Positions 17,435 through 25,509 of a stretch of DNA of 64,000 bases are shown piece after piece. The DNA lies in assembly GCF_005484985.1 (NCBI RefSeq), contig NZ_CP027942.1:186001-250000 (forward strand), written 5' to 3'. The translations under genes and the position numbers were made by a program. Under the pieces are notes generated by a model. The model was not told the DNA's origin, did no database searches, and saw only the letters and a list, made by a program, of their open reading frames with translations. The number at the start of each line of letters is the position of its first letter. The stretch's first letter is position 1. This stretch comes from Agrococcus sp. SGAir0287 (GTDB lineage: Bacteria > Actinomycetota > Actinomycetes > Actinomycetales > Microbacteriaceae).

Positions 17435-19098
17435 CGGATCTCCCTCTGCCTGCGCAGCACGCGCACGTTGTAGATGACGATCGGCAGCACGAGCAGGAAG
17501 AGGATGAGCGCGAGCGCCGCACCCCGTCCGGGCTCGCCGGCGCGGAACGCCTGCGTGTACATCTCGTTGGCGACGACCGAGGTGTCGAAGTTGCCCGCCG
17601 TCATCGTGCGGACGATGTCGAAGACCTTGAGCGTCGCGATCGAGATCGTCGTGACGACCACGACGAGCGACGATCGGATGCCCGGCACCGTGACGTTCCA
17701 GAACCGCTGCCACGGGCTCGCGCCGTCGAGCTCCGCCGCCTCGAGCTGCTCGACCGCGATGCCCTTGATCGCCGCCGACAGCACCGTCATGGCGAAGCCC
17801 GTCTGGATCCAGATCATCACGATGATGAGCGCGAGCGTGTTCCACGGCGCGTTCTGCAGCAGCTGCTGCGGCTCGCCGCCGAACCAGACGATGATCTGGT
17901 TGACGAGGCCGAACTGCTCCCGGTCTCCGCCGCGGAACGCGTACATGAAGCGCCAGATGATGCCCGCGCCCACGAACGAGATCGCCATCGGCAGGAAGAC
18001 GAGCATCTTGTAGACCTTCTCGCCGGCGCTCTTGTCGATGAAGACGGCGTAGGCGAGGCCGATGACCGTCGACACGAGCGGCACGAGGATGACCCACGCG
18101 ACCGTGTTGCCGAGCGTCACGAGCGCGTCGCGCTGCGTGAACATCCACACGAAGTTGTCGAGCCCGATGAACGCGCCGGTGCGGTCGGTGAACGCGAGCA
18201 TCGTCGTGCGGATGGCCGGGTAGAGCAGGCCGATCGCGAGCAGCGCCGCCGCGGGCACGAGGAACGGCACCATGGGCCGCGACTCGTCGTCGCCCGAGGC
18301 GAGGTAGAGCAGCACGCCGACGACCGCGACGAGCATGGCTGCGGCGTAGGGCCACGCGCCGAGCTCGGGGATCGTGAGCGTCAGCACCGCGAGGACCGCG
18401 GCGAGCGCGAGCATCGCGACGAGGCGCACGTGCCGTGCGATGCGGCCCGGCGCGGCCAGCTCGACCGCGGCCGAGAGCACGCCGACGACGATGCCGCCGA
18501 CGCCGATGATGAGGGCCGCCTGCGGCGTGAGCCACCGGTCGACGTCCTCCCCGTAGAGCGTCGGGAAGAGCAGCATCGCGACGCCCGCGAGCACGAGCGG
18601 CACGCCGCCCGACAGCGCCCGACCGATGCGCCCGGGCATGAGCTTGGCGACCGCCGTGGTCGCGGCGAGCGCGATCAGCAGGAGGCCGAACGTCGTCGTG
18701 ACCATGGGCGAGATCCACTCGCCGATGCCGCTCGAGACGTAGCCCGGCAGCACGAGGATCGCGATCGCGACGACGAGGATCGGGCCGCCGGCGCGGATGG
18801 CGGCGCCGAGCCGCTCGGGACGCACGAGGTCGCCGACGAGGAGCACGCCGGCGATGGCGAGGATCGTCACGCCCAGCAGCACCGGCACGCGCGCGCTCGA
18901 CACGAGGCTCGGGATGAGCATCGGCGCGACGAGCACGAGGCAGCCGAGGAGGCCGAGCACGAGGGTGCGGATGATGGCGCCGCGTCGCTCGGACGGCTTC
19001 GTGTCGAGCGACACGAGCAGCAGTCCGACGAGTGCGCCGAAGGCGGCGAGCCCTGCGACCACCTGCAGGATCTTGCCGATGAGGTCGAGCGTCGTCAT
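17431..19098 (-). CDS. carbohydrate ABC permease (MalF type) with extra N-terminal membrane domain
   Basis: 555 aa, against about 300 for usual partners. Residues 275-555 form a standard MalF-type permease (LVPAAALLAIGLLYPAIRTTMLAF, and the EAA loop VEQLEAAELDGASPWQRFWNVTVPG). Residues 1-270 are an added set of roughly eight membrane helices. Within it residues about 104-163 and 164-224 look like two copies of one unit, each beginning GG.P(I/L)VL and ending PGRI(G/A)R. ATG 19098 has the RBS AAGGGACG, and the extension shows no break. It may tune regulation or couple to another membrane partner (inference). Confidence 0.88.
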   Translation of the reverse strand: MTTLDLIGKILQVVAGLAAFGALVGLLLVSLDTKPSERRGAIIRTLVLGLLGCLVLVAPMLIPSLVSSARVPVLLGVTILAIAGVLLVGDLVRPERLGAAIRAGGPILVVAIAILVLPGYVSSGIGEWISPMVTTTFGLLLIALAATTAVAKLMPGRIGRALSGGVPLVLAGVAMLLFPTLYGEDVDRWLTPQAALIIGVGGIVVGVLSAAVELAAPGRIARHVRLVAMLALAAVLAVLTLTIPELGAWPYAAAMLVAVVGVLLYLASGDDESRPMVPFLVPAAALLAIGLLYPAIRTTMLAFTDRTGAFIGLDNFVWMFTQRDALVTLGNTVAWVILVPLVSTVIGLAYAVFIDKSAGEKVYKMLVFLPMAISFVGAGIIWRFMYAFRGGDREQFGLVNQIIVWFGGEPQQLLQNAPWNTLALIIVMIWIQTGFAMTVLSAAIKGIAVEQLEAAELDGASPWQRFWNVTVPGIRSSLVVVVTTISIATLKVFDIVRTMTAGNFDTSVVANEMYTQAFRAGEPGRGAALALILFLLVLPIVIYNVRVLRRQREIR

Positions 19099-19126
19099 GG
19101 ACGTCCCTTCGTCAGCGGGTATGGGA

Positions 19127-19160
19127 GACGCCGGGGGCGGGCGAGCCCACCCCCGGCGTC
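19127..19160 (-). terminator. intra-operon attenuating hairpin
   Basis: An 11-bp perfect stem (GACGCCGGGGG / CCCCCGGCGTC, 12-nt loop) lies between the binding-protein stop and the MalF-type start. Such hairpins commonly stop part of the transcription and protect the upstream message, giving more binding protein than permease. Confidence 0.6.
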
Positions 19161-19170
19161 GTCCGTCAGG

Positions 19171-20544
19171 TCAGGACGGCCAGCTCGCCTCGACGGTGGC
19201 GAGCACCGTCTGCGAGTCGGTCCCGCCGATCCAGTCGACCATGCCGGTCCAGAACGATCCCGCGCCCACGGCGCCCGGCATGAGGTCCGAGCCGTCGAAG
19301 CGGAAGGTCGTGTTCGGGTCCTGCAGGATCTCGACGGCCTGCTGCAGCAGCGGGCTCTGCGCGTTCGCCGGGTCGAGGCCGGTGTTGGCGCTCGTCACGC
19401 CACCGATCGAGACGCGGATGTTCGCCCAGGTGTCGCTCGAGAGGAACGTCTGCACGGCCACGGTCTCGTCCGAGTCCGAGAACGCGCCGACGATCTCGCC
19501 ACCGCCGGTCACGGCGTTGGCGTCGGCCTCGACGCCCGGCGTCAGGAACGCCCACACGTCGCCGTCCTCCGCGACCTCGGTGCCCTCGGGCCACTGGGCC
19601 GAGTAGAACGAGGCCTGGTGGTGCATGGCGCACTCGCCGTCGAGGATGGGCAGGCCCGCCTCGCCGAAGTCCGTCGAGACGATCGTGTCGACGCCGCCGA
19701 AGCCGCCGTTCACGTAGTCCGGGTTCTTCAGGATGTCGCCGACGCGGTCGAGCGCCTCGACGATGCGCGGGTCGTCGAAGGGGATCTCGTGCGCGACCCA
19801 CTGGTCGTACACGTCCGGGCCGTGCAGGCGGAGGATGTAGTCCTCGAGCCAGTCGGTGCCCGGCCAGCCGGTGGCCTCGCCGGAGGCGAAGCCGGCGCAC
19901 CACGGGGTGGCAGCGCCGGACTCGGCGATGGTCGCCGTCAGGGCGTCCATCTCGTCGAGCGTCGTCGGGATCTCCCAGCCGTTCTCCTCGAACATGCTGG
20001 GCGAATACCAGACGAATCCCTTGACGCTCGCCATGAGCGGTGCGCCGTAGAGCGTGCCGTCGACGGTGCCGTAGGCCTGCCAGTCCTCGCTCCAGAACTC
20101 CTGCGCGTTCTCGGCGACCGAGTCGGGCGCGGGCAGCAGCGGCGAGGCGACGCCGTCCTGCGCCGCGATCGACGCCAGGAGGCCCGGCTGCGGGAAGATC
20201 GCGAGGTCGGGCGGGTTGCCGCCCTGCACGCGCACGTTGATCTGGGCCTCGAACTCCGTCGAGCCCTCGTAGACGACGTCGATGCCGGTGCAGTCCTCGA
20301 AGTCGGCCCACGACTCCTCGAGCTGCTCCTGCTCGGTGTCGACGATGGTGCCGTAGACGTTGACCTCGGCGCCCGAGTCGAACGTGCCGTAGGTCTCGTA
20401 GTCGCTGCAGTCTCCGCTGCCGCCGCCGGCGTCGCCGCCGGAGCCGCCGCCGGTCGGCTCGTCGCCGACGCAGCCGGTGAGTGCGAGCGCGGTGATGCCC
20501 ACGATGCCGAGGGGCATCAGCAGGCGGCGCTGGGAGCGCTTCAT
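19171..20544 (-). CDS. carbohydrate ABC transporter substrate-binding lipoprotein
   Basis: 457 aa. Signal peptide MKRSQRRLLMPLGIVGITALALTGC with lipobox ALTGC, then a Gly/Ser-rich linker and a cluster-D-type extracellular solute-binding domain (EVNVYGTIVDTEQEQLEESWADFE, GGNPPDLAIFPQPGLL, EIPTTLDEMDALTATIAESG, GEATGWPGTDWLEDYIL). It captures an alpha-glucoside or similar oligosaccharide at the membrane. ATG 20544 with RBS AGGAG is preferred over an ATG seven codons earlier. Expression should be controlled by the LacI operator at 20631-20642. Confidence 0.92.
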   Translation of the reverse strand: MKRSQRRLLMPLGIVGITALALTGCVGDEPTGGGSGGDAGGGSGDCSDYETYGTFDSGAEVNVYGTIVDTEQEQLEESWADFEDCTGIDVVYEGSTEFEAQINVRVQGGNPPDLAIFPQPGLLASIAAQDGVASPLLPAPDSVAENAQEFWSEDWQAYGTVDGTLYGAPLMASVKGFVWYSPSMFEENGWEIPTTLDEMDALTATIAESGAATPWCAGFASGEATGWPGTDWLEDYILRLHGPDVYDQWVAHEIPFDDPRIVEALDRVGDILKNPDYVNGGFGGVDTIVSTDFGEAGLPILDGECAMHHQASFYSAQWPEGTEVAEDGDVWAFLTPGVEADANAVTGGGEIVGAFSDSDETVAVQTFLSSDTWANIRVSIGGVTSANTGLDPANAQSPLLQQAVEILQDPNTTFRFDGSDLMPGAVGAGSFWTGMVDWIGGTDSQTVLATVEASWPS

Positions 20545-20630
20545 CGGAACTCCTGTCTCCATCTGGTGCGAGTGCTGCGGGACGACCGGAGACAGTGCGG
20601 GACGCCCGCTGAGGCGTCCTCGCCCGAACC

Positions 20631-20642
20631 GGAACCGGTTCC
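20631..20642. promoter_or_regulatory. LacI-family operator, transporter side
   Basis: GGAACCGGTTCC is a perfect 12-bp palindrome with the central CG pair typical of LacI-family sites. It lies 87 bp upstream of the binding-protein ATG. A near copy at 20733-20744 lies on the LacI side; the two centres are about 102 bp apart, close to an integral number of helical turns, so looping is possible. Confidence 0.75.
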
Positions 20643-20732
20643 ACAGCACTGCGACCGTAACCGACGCATCCTCGACGCCGCAACGATGCAGGGGCTCCGC
20701 TTCCACTTCGTTGTCCATCCGTGATAGTCGTT

Positions 20733-20744
20733 GGAACCGGTTGC
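20733..20744. promoter_or_regulatory. LacI-family operator, regulator side
   Basis: GGAACCGGTTGC matches the transporter-side palindrome at 11 of 12 positions. It lies 46 bp upstream of the LacI ATG, suggesting autoregulation. Confidence 0.7.
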
Positions 20745-20789
20745 GGTCCGTTCGTCCGCAGCCGGGGATCGGATGCGCGAGGGAGCGCC

Positions 20790-21788
20790 ATGGCCGTCAT
20801 CGACGACGTCGCGAGGCTCGCGGGCGTGTCGAAGGCGACGGCGTCGCGCGCGCTGTCCGGTCGCGGATCCGTGGCGGATGCGACGCGCAGGCGCGTGCTC
20901 GACGCCGCCGCGGCCCTCGACTTCCGCGCCTCGCCCGCCGCGGTCTCGCTCGCCACGGGGCGCACGGGCGCCATCGGCGTCCTCGCCCCCGCGATCGACT
21001 CCTGGTACGTCTCGACGCTGCTGCGCGGCATCGCCGAGGCGGCGCTCGCGCACGATCTCGACGTCGTGCTGTACGACCTCGGCCGGGGGGCGCAGATGCG
21101 CGAGCGGGTCTTCGAGCGCTTCCTGCAGCGGCACCACATCGACGCGCTCATCTCGACGACCTTCGCGCTCACGCATCGCGAGGTGTCCAGGCTCGCGTCG
21201 ATCGGCATCCCTGCCGTCGCGCTCGGCGACGGCGCCGCGGGGGTGCGCTCGTGGTGCCTCGACGACGAGCGGGTCGGCACGCTCGCGACCGAGCATCTCC
21301 TGGATCTTGGGCACCGGCGCATCGTGCACGTGGGCGGCTCGACGGTGCTCGACGAGTCGCTCTTCGCCGCCGAGCGCCTGCGCGAGCGCGGCTACCAGCG
21401 GGCGATGCGCGCCGCGGGGCTGCAGCCCGAGCCGACCCTGCTGCACGACCCGACGGCCGACGCCTCCTACCGGCACGCGCTCGACCTGCTGCGGTCGGCG
21501 GATCCGCCGACCGCGGTGTTCGCCGCGACGGACGAGATCGCGATGGGCATCCTGCTCGCAGCGCGCACGCTCGGCGTCCGCGTGCCGGAGGAGCTCTCGG
21601 TGGTCGGCGTCGACGACCACGCCTACGCGGGGGCCTTCGAGCTCACGACGGTGCGGCAGGATCCGCGCGAGCACGGCGAGCGCGTCGTCGACTGGCTCGT
21701 CGCCGACCTCGCCGCGCCCTCGGGCGACACGTCGCACACGCTCATCGAGCCGGAGCTCGTCGTGCGGGGGTCGACGGCGCGCGTCTGA
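20790..21788 (+). CDS. LacI-family transcriptional regulator
   Basis: 332 aa. N-terminal helix-turn-helix VIDDVARLAGVSKATASRALSG (residues 3-24) with the hinge helix SPAAVSLATGRTGAIGVL, then a periplasmic-binding-protein-like effector domain ending VVGVDDHAYAGAFELTTVRQDP and PELVVRGSTA. It should repress the divergent ABC operon and perhaps the downstream trehalose synthase until the imported glucoside or a product binds. ATG 20790 follows GAGGGAG and sits exactly at the start of the HTH. An LacI gene next to its transporter and two like palindromes makes this assignment firm. Confidence 0.93.
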   Translation: MAVIDDVARLAGVSKATASRALSGRGSVADATRRRVLDAAAALDFRASPAAVSLATGRTGAIGVLAPAIDSWYVSTLLRGIAEAALAHDLDVVLYDLGRGAQMRERVFERFLQRHHIDALISTTFALTHREVSRLASIGIPAVALGDGAAGVRSWCLDDERVGTLATEHLLDLGHRRIVHVGGSTVLDESLFAAERLRERGYQRAMRAAGLQPEPTLLHDPTADASYRHALDLLRSADPPTAVFAATDEIAMGILLAARTLGVRVPEELSVVGVDDHAYAGAFELTTVRQDPREHGERVVDWLVADLAAPSGDTSHTLIEPELVVRGSTARV

Positions 21789-21810
21789 CCGGCCGCGCCG
21801 GGCGCAGCAT

Positions 21811-21899
21811 CGGCCACGAGGGGCGCGCATCGGCCACGAAGGGCCTGACGTCGGCCACGAAGGGCGAGGATCGGCCACGAAGGGCAGCCCTTCGTGGCC
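21811..21899. repeat. 20-21 bp tandem array with terminal hairpin, copy 1
   Basis: Four units begin CGGCCACGA(A/G)GGGC at 21811, 21831, 21852 and 21872, a period of 20 to 21 bp, about two helical turns. The last unit runs into its own exact complement: GGCCACGAAGGGC, A, GCCCTTCGTGGCC (21873-21899), a 13-bp stem with a one-base centre. The same 27-bp palindrome recurs at 36759-36785 after a similar array. Located between the LacI and trehalose synthase genes; the hairpin could act as a terminator or protein-binding site. Confidence 0.85.
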
Positions 21900-22044
21900 A
21901 CTCGGAGGGCTGCTGCGACACGACCCTGCACGCACGCAAGCCCCCGCGACCCCTGGCAGCGGAGGCCGTGCGGATGGTTGGCTGGGGCGATGCGTCCCGC
22001 GGGGCGCGACCGCGCACGAGCCGAGCCGAGCGAGAGGACCGCGC

Positions 22045-23769
22045 ATGTCGTTCACCGCACCCATCCCCGTGATCGGCGGCAGCCACGTGCCCGGGCTGCA
22101 GCTCGATCCCGACTGGCACCGCAAGTCGGTCTTCTACGAGGTGATGGTGCGGTCGTTCGTCGACTCGAACGGCGACGGCTTCGGCGACTTCCAGGGCCTC
22201 ACCTCGAAGCTCGACTACCTGCAGTGGCTCGGGATCGACGGCATCTGGGTGCCGCCGTTCTTCCAGTCGCCCCTCAAGGACGGCGGCTACGACGTCTCCG
22301 ACTACGAGGCGGTGCTGCCCGAGTACGGCACGATCGACGACTTCAAGCACTTCGTGTCGGAGGCGCACGCGCGCAACATGCGCATCATGATCGACCTCCC
22401 GATCAACCACACCTCCGACCAGCACCCGTGGTTCCTCGCCTCCCGCGAGGATCCCGAGGGCCCGTACGGCGACTTCTACGTCTGGCGCGACACCGACGAG
22501 GGCTACCCGAACGTCCGCATCATCTTCGTCGACACCGAGACGTCGAACTGGGCGTTCGACAGCCAGCGGCGGCAGTTCTACTGGCACCGCTTCTTCTCCC
22601 ACCAGCCCGACCTGAACTTCGAGAACCCCGCCGTGCACGAGGCCGTGCGCGACATCCTCCGCTTCTGGCTCGACATCGGCGTCGACGGCATCCGCCTCGA
22701 CGCCATCCCGTACCTGTACGAGTCGGAGGAGGGCAACGGCGAGTCGGAGCCGGCGACGCACCAGTTCGTGCGCGAGCTGCGCACGATGGTCGACACCGAG
22801 TACCCGGGCCGCGTGCTCATCGCCGAGGCCAACCAGTGGCCGGCCGAGACCGCCGAGTACTTCGGCACCGCCGAGGAGCCCGAGTGCCACATGGCCTTCG
22901 ACTTCCCGACGATGCCGCGCATCTTCTACAGCCTGCGCGCGCAGAACGCCTCCGAGCTGAAGCGCGTGCTCTCCGAGCAGATCGAGGTGCCGCCGGGCTC
23001 GGCGTGGGGCGTGTTCCTGCGCAACCACGACGAGCTGACGCTCGAGATGGTGAGCGAGGAGTACCGGCAGGCGATGTACGGCTGGTACGCGTACGACCCG
23101 CGGATGCGCTCGAACGTCGGCATCCGGCGCCGGCTCGCGTCGCTGCTCGACAACTCGCGCGCCGAGCTCGAGCTCGCGAACGCGCTGCTCATGTCCCTGC
23201 CCGGATCACCGTTCCTCTACTACGGCGACGAGATCGGGATGGGCGACAACATCTGGCTCGACGACCGCGACGCGAGCCGCACGCCCATGCAGTGGACGCC
23301 CGACCGCAACGCCGGCTTCTCGTCGGCCGACCCCGGCAAGCTGTTCCTGCCCGTGGTGCAGTCGCTCGTCTACCACTACACCTCGGTGAACGTGGAGGCG
23401 CAGATGGCGCAGGCGTCGAGCCTGCTCAACTGGATGCGCTCCGTCATCCACGTGCGGAGGCAGCATCCCGTCTTCGGCATGGGCTCGATCCGCGTGCTCG
23501 AGACCGACAACGAGTCGGTGCTCGCGTTCGTGCGCTCGTACGAGGGCGACGGCACGTACCACGGGCCGAAGGAGGAGCACGTGCTGTGCGTCTTCTCGTT
23601 CAGCCACAACCCGGTGCACGTGACGATCGACGCTCCGGACTGGTCGGGCTCCGAGCTCCATGATCTCTTCGGCGGCGGCCAGTTCCCGACGATCGCCGAC
23701 GACGGCCGCTTCTCGCTGACGTTCGGCACGCAGTCGTTCTACTGGCTGCACATCTCGCCGCCGCGCTGA
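22045..23769 (+). CDS. treS: trehalose synthase (maltose glucosyltransferase)
   Basis: 574 aa GH13 enzyme that interconverts maltose and trehalose. All conserved regions are visible: DLPINHTSDQHPWF, the nucleophile Asp near residue 219 in GIRLDAIPYLYE, the acid/base Glu near 261 in LIAEANQWP, and the transition-state Asp near 329 in FLRNHDELTLEM. PDWHRKSVFYEVMVRSF and the C-terminal beta domain are typical of TreS. No fused maltokinase domain. ATG 22045 follows GAGAGGACC. Placement after the LacI gene suggests that imported maltose is turned into trehalose or fed towards GlgE-type glucan synthesis. Confidence 0.95.
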   Translation: MSFTAPIPVIGGSHVPGLQLDPDWHRKSVFYEVMVRSFVDSNGDGFGDFQGLTSKLDYLQWLGIDGIWVPPFFQSPLKDGGYDVSDYEAVLPEYGTIDDFKHFVSEAHARNMRIMIDLPINHTSDQHPWFLASREDPEGPYGDFYVWRDTDEGYPNVRIIFVDTETSNWAFDSQRRQFYWHRFFSHQPDLNFENPAVHEAVRDILRFWLDIGVDGIRLDAIPYLYESEEGNGESEPATHQFVRELRTMVDTEYPGRVLIAEANQWPAETAEYFGTAEEPECHMAFDFPTMPRIFYSLRAQNASELKRVLSEQIEVPPGSAWGVFLRNHDELTLEMVSEEYRQAMYGWYAYDPRMRSNVGIRRRLASLLDNSRAELELANALLMSLPGSPFLYYGDEIGMGDNIWLDDRDASRTPMQWTPDRNAGFSSADPGKLFLPVVQSLVYHYTSVNVEAQMAQASSLLNWMRSVIHVRRQHPVFGMGSIRVLETDNESVLAFVRSYEGDGTYHGPKEEHVLCVFSFSHNPVHVTIDAPDWSGSELHDLFGGGQFPTIADDGRFSLTFGTQSFYWLHISPPR

Positions 23770-23802
23770 GCGCCGGGATGGCTCGGCCCGCCTCAGCGCG
23801 GA

Positions 23803-24417
23803 TCAGCGCTGCGAGACGGCGGCGAGCCAGGCGGCGGGATCGCTCGCGGTGAGGCTCGTGCCGCTGACGAGCCACGAGGCACCCGCCGCCACGAGCGCGC
23901 GTCCGCGCTCGTCGGTCACGCTCCCGTCGACGCCGACGAGCGCACGGCCCTGGGCGCGCGCCGCGTGGACGACCTCGACCGCGCGCTCGTCGAACCGCGA
24001 GCCGGCATGCCCGGGCGCGACGGCCATCACGAGCACCCCAACGTCGGGTGGAAGGTCCGCGGCGACGAGCTCCGCCGCGCTCGCGACGGCGAGCGCAGGG
24101 GTCGCGCCCGCCGCGCGGATGCGATCGATTGCGGCGCGCCAGCCGTCGCCGACGGCATGGACCGCGATGGTGTCGCACAGCGGCAGCCAGTCGTCGAGGT
24201 CACGGAGCGGGTCGATCGTCATGAGATGGGCCTCGCCCGCGCAGCCCCTCGGCGTCAGGCGCCGCGCCTCGTCCGCCGTGAAGCCGCCCGCCGGTCCGAT
24301 CGTGCCGTCGGCCGCATCCCAGTGGAAGCGGCGCACCCCGGCGTCGGCGAGCCTGGTCGCGACGGCATGCTGCTCGCCTGGCGCCACCGACCACAGCGAC
24401 GCGGCGACGCGCGTCAT
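23803..24417 (-). CDS. ribulose-phosphate 3-epimerase family protein
   Basis: 204 aa, slightly shorter than usual RPE (about 220). The metal-binding set is recognisable: Ser in ASLWSVAP, His and Asp in FHWDAADG (family HVDVMDG), His in EAHLMTIDPL (family DVHLM), and the late Asp in LVGVDGSVTD. APGHAGSRFDERAVE matches the MSVNPGFGGQ.F loop. Divergence from housekeeping RPE and coupling (ATGA overlap) to a SorC regulator suggest a specialised ketose-phosphate 3-epimerase, for instance allulose-6-phosphate type. Substrate not provable by reading. Confidence 0.85.
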   Translation of the reverse strand: MTRVAASLWSVAPGEQHAVATRLADAGVRRFHWDAADGTIGPAGGFTADEARRLTPRGCAGEAHLMTIDPLRDLDDWLPLCDTIAVHAVGDGWRAAIDRIRAAGATPALAVASAAELVAADLPPDVGVLVMAVAPGHAGSRFDERAVEVVHAARAQGRALVGVDGSVTDERGRALVAAGASWLVSGTSLTASDPAAWLAAVSQR

Positions 24418-25391
24418 GCCGCGCGTCCGGCGTGCTCGATCGCGGCGTCGGCCAGCGCGACGTCGACGACGAGCTCGGTGACGAGGCCGGCTCGCGCGAG
24501 GGCGACGGTGGCGACGGCCTTCTCGGCGCCGGCGGCCACGCCGATGACGCGCGGGATCGCCCGCAGCTGCTGCGAGGTGACGGCGACGCCGCGCTCGGCG
24601 AAGTCCGGGGCGATCTCCGCGCCGGTCGCGTCGACGAGGGTGATGCCGATCTCGGCCACGACGCCGCGCGCCAGCAGGTCGTCGCGGAACGCGGGATCGA
24701 GGTTCGCGCAGAGCTGGGACGCACGCGAGTCCCAGCCGCCGATGGACATGACCGCGGTCGTGACGCGGTCGTGCATCGCGAGCGCCCTCGCGATGTCGGA
24801 CTGCCTGCGGAACGCCCGAGCGGTCTCCGCGTCGTCCGCCACGAGCGGCGCGAACACGGGCACGACCTCGCCCCCGGAGCGCAGCCCGATGCGGCGCACG
24901 ATCTCGACGGGCGAGAGGTCGCGCGACGCCTCGGTGGCGCCCGTCATCTGCACGACGGAGACGCGGGGGAGTCGCTCGATGGCGACGGCGGTCGCTGCGA
25001 GCGTGCGCCCCCATCCCATGCCCAGCACCTCGCCGTCCTCGAGGCTGTCGGTCAGCAGCCTCGCGGCGGCGGCGCCGACGATGCGTCGCGCGTCGTCGCC
25101 GCCTCCGTGCGTCGACACGACGACGGCGCGTCCGAGGCCGAGCAGCTCGCGCAGTCGCTCGGCGCGCTCGTCGTCGACGAACCCCTCGTCGTCGATCGCG
25201 ATGCGCACGATGCCGGTCTCGCGCGCCAGCTCGAGGAGGCGCGCCACCTTGAAGCGCGAGACGCCCAGCTCCTGCGCGATCTCCACCTTGCTGCGGTCGT
25301 CGAGGTAGAAGCGTCGCGCGGCTCGGATGGCGAGCTCGCGCTCGAGGCGGGCGTCGTCGCCGAGCGTCGGCTCGACCGCTGGGTTCGGCAT
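24414..25391 (-). CDS. SorC/DeoR-type sugar-binding transcriptional regulator
   Basis: 325 aa. N-terminal HTH AIRAARRFYLDDRSKVEIAQELGVSRFKVARLLELARETGIVRI (residues about 22-65), then the sugar-binding domain of the SorC family (LRELLGLGRAVVVSTHGG, LGMGWGRTLAATA, VQMTGATEAS, DIARALAMHDRVTTAVMSIGGWD, IGVAAGAEKAVATVALARAGLV). It senses a sugar phosphate. Divergent from the RbsC-type gene; the gap holds a promoter and palindromic repeats ATGAGCG/CGCTCAT. Translationally coupled to the RPE-like gene. ATG 25391 has RBS AGGAGCACG. Confidence 0.92.
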   Translation of the reverse strand: MPNPAVEPTLGDDARLERELAIRAARRFYLDDRSKVEIAQELGVSRFKVARLLELARETGIVRIAIDDEGFVDDERAERLRELLGLGRAVVVSTHGGGDDARRIVGAAAARLLTDSLEDGEVLGMGWGRTLAATAVAIERLPRVSVVQMTGATEASRDLSPVEIVRRIGLRSGGEVVPVFAPLVADDAETARAFRRQSDIARALAMHDRVTTAVMSIGGWDSRASQLCANLDPAFRDDLLARGVVAEIGITLVDATGAEIAPDFAERGVAVTSQQLRAIPRVIGVAAGAEKAVATVALARAGLVTELVVDVALADAAIEHAGRAA

Positions 25392-25410
25392 CGTGCTCCT
25401 TCGGCGGCGC

Positions 25411-25480
25411 TTGCATCGTGCCGCATCGTGTGCCTAGTATCGCCTCCGACAGATGAGCGCACAAGACGCTCATATGAGCG
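25411..25480 (+). promoter_or_regulatory. promoter and SorC-type operator of the sugar operon
   Basis: -35 TTGCAT (25411-25416), 18-nt spacer, -10 TAGTAT (25435-25440). Just downstream are three ATGAGCG half-sites: ATGAGCG, 7 nt, CGCTCAT (25453-25473) and the perfect 14-bp palindrome CGCTCATATGAGCG (25467-25480). Operators placed over the start of transcription fit repression by the divergent SorC protein. Confidence 0.7.
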
Positions 25481-25509
25481 CAGACAGCGCGGTGGTGCGA
25501 GGAGGCACG

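Noticed and set aside
20731..22044. Open frame joined upstream to trehalose synthase
   Set aside because: The upstream part is an Arg/Ser-rich shadow of the LacI gene; the conserved TreS protein and its ribosome binding site begin at 22045.
23803..24417. Hexulose-6-phosphate synthase for a ribulose monophosphate pathway with the SIS protein
   Set aside because: The protein has the RPE metal-ligand pattern (HWDAADG, EAHLM, VDG), not the KGPDC family pattern.
25453..25509. Earlier ATG codons for the RbsC-type permease
   Set aside because: They lie within the operator palindromes and lack a Shine-Dalgarno sequence; ATG 25510 has GGAGGC upstream.
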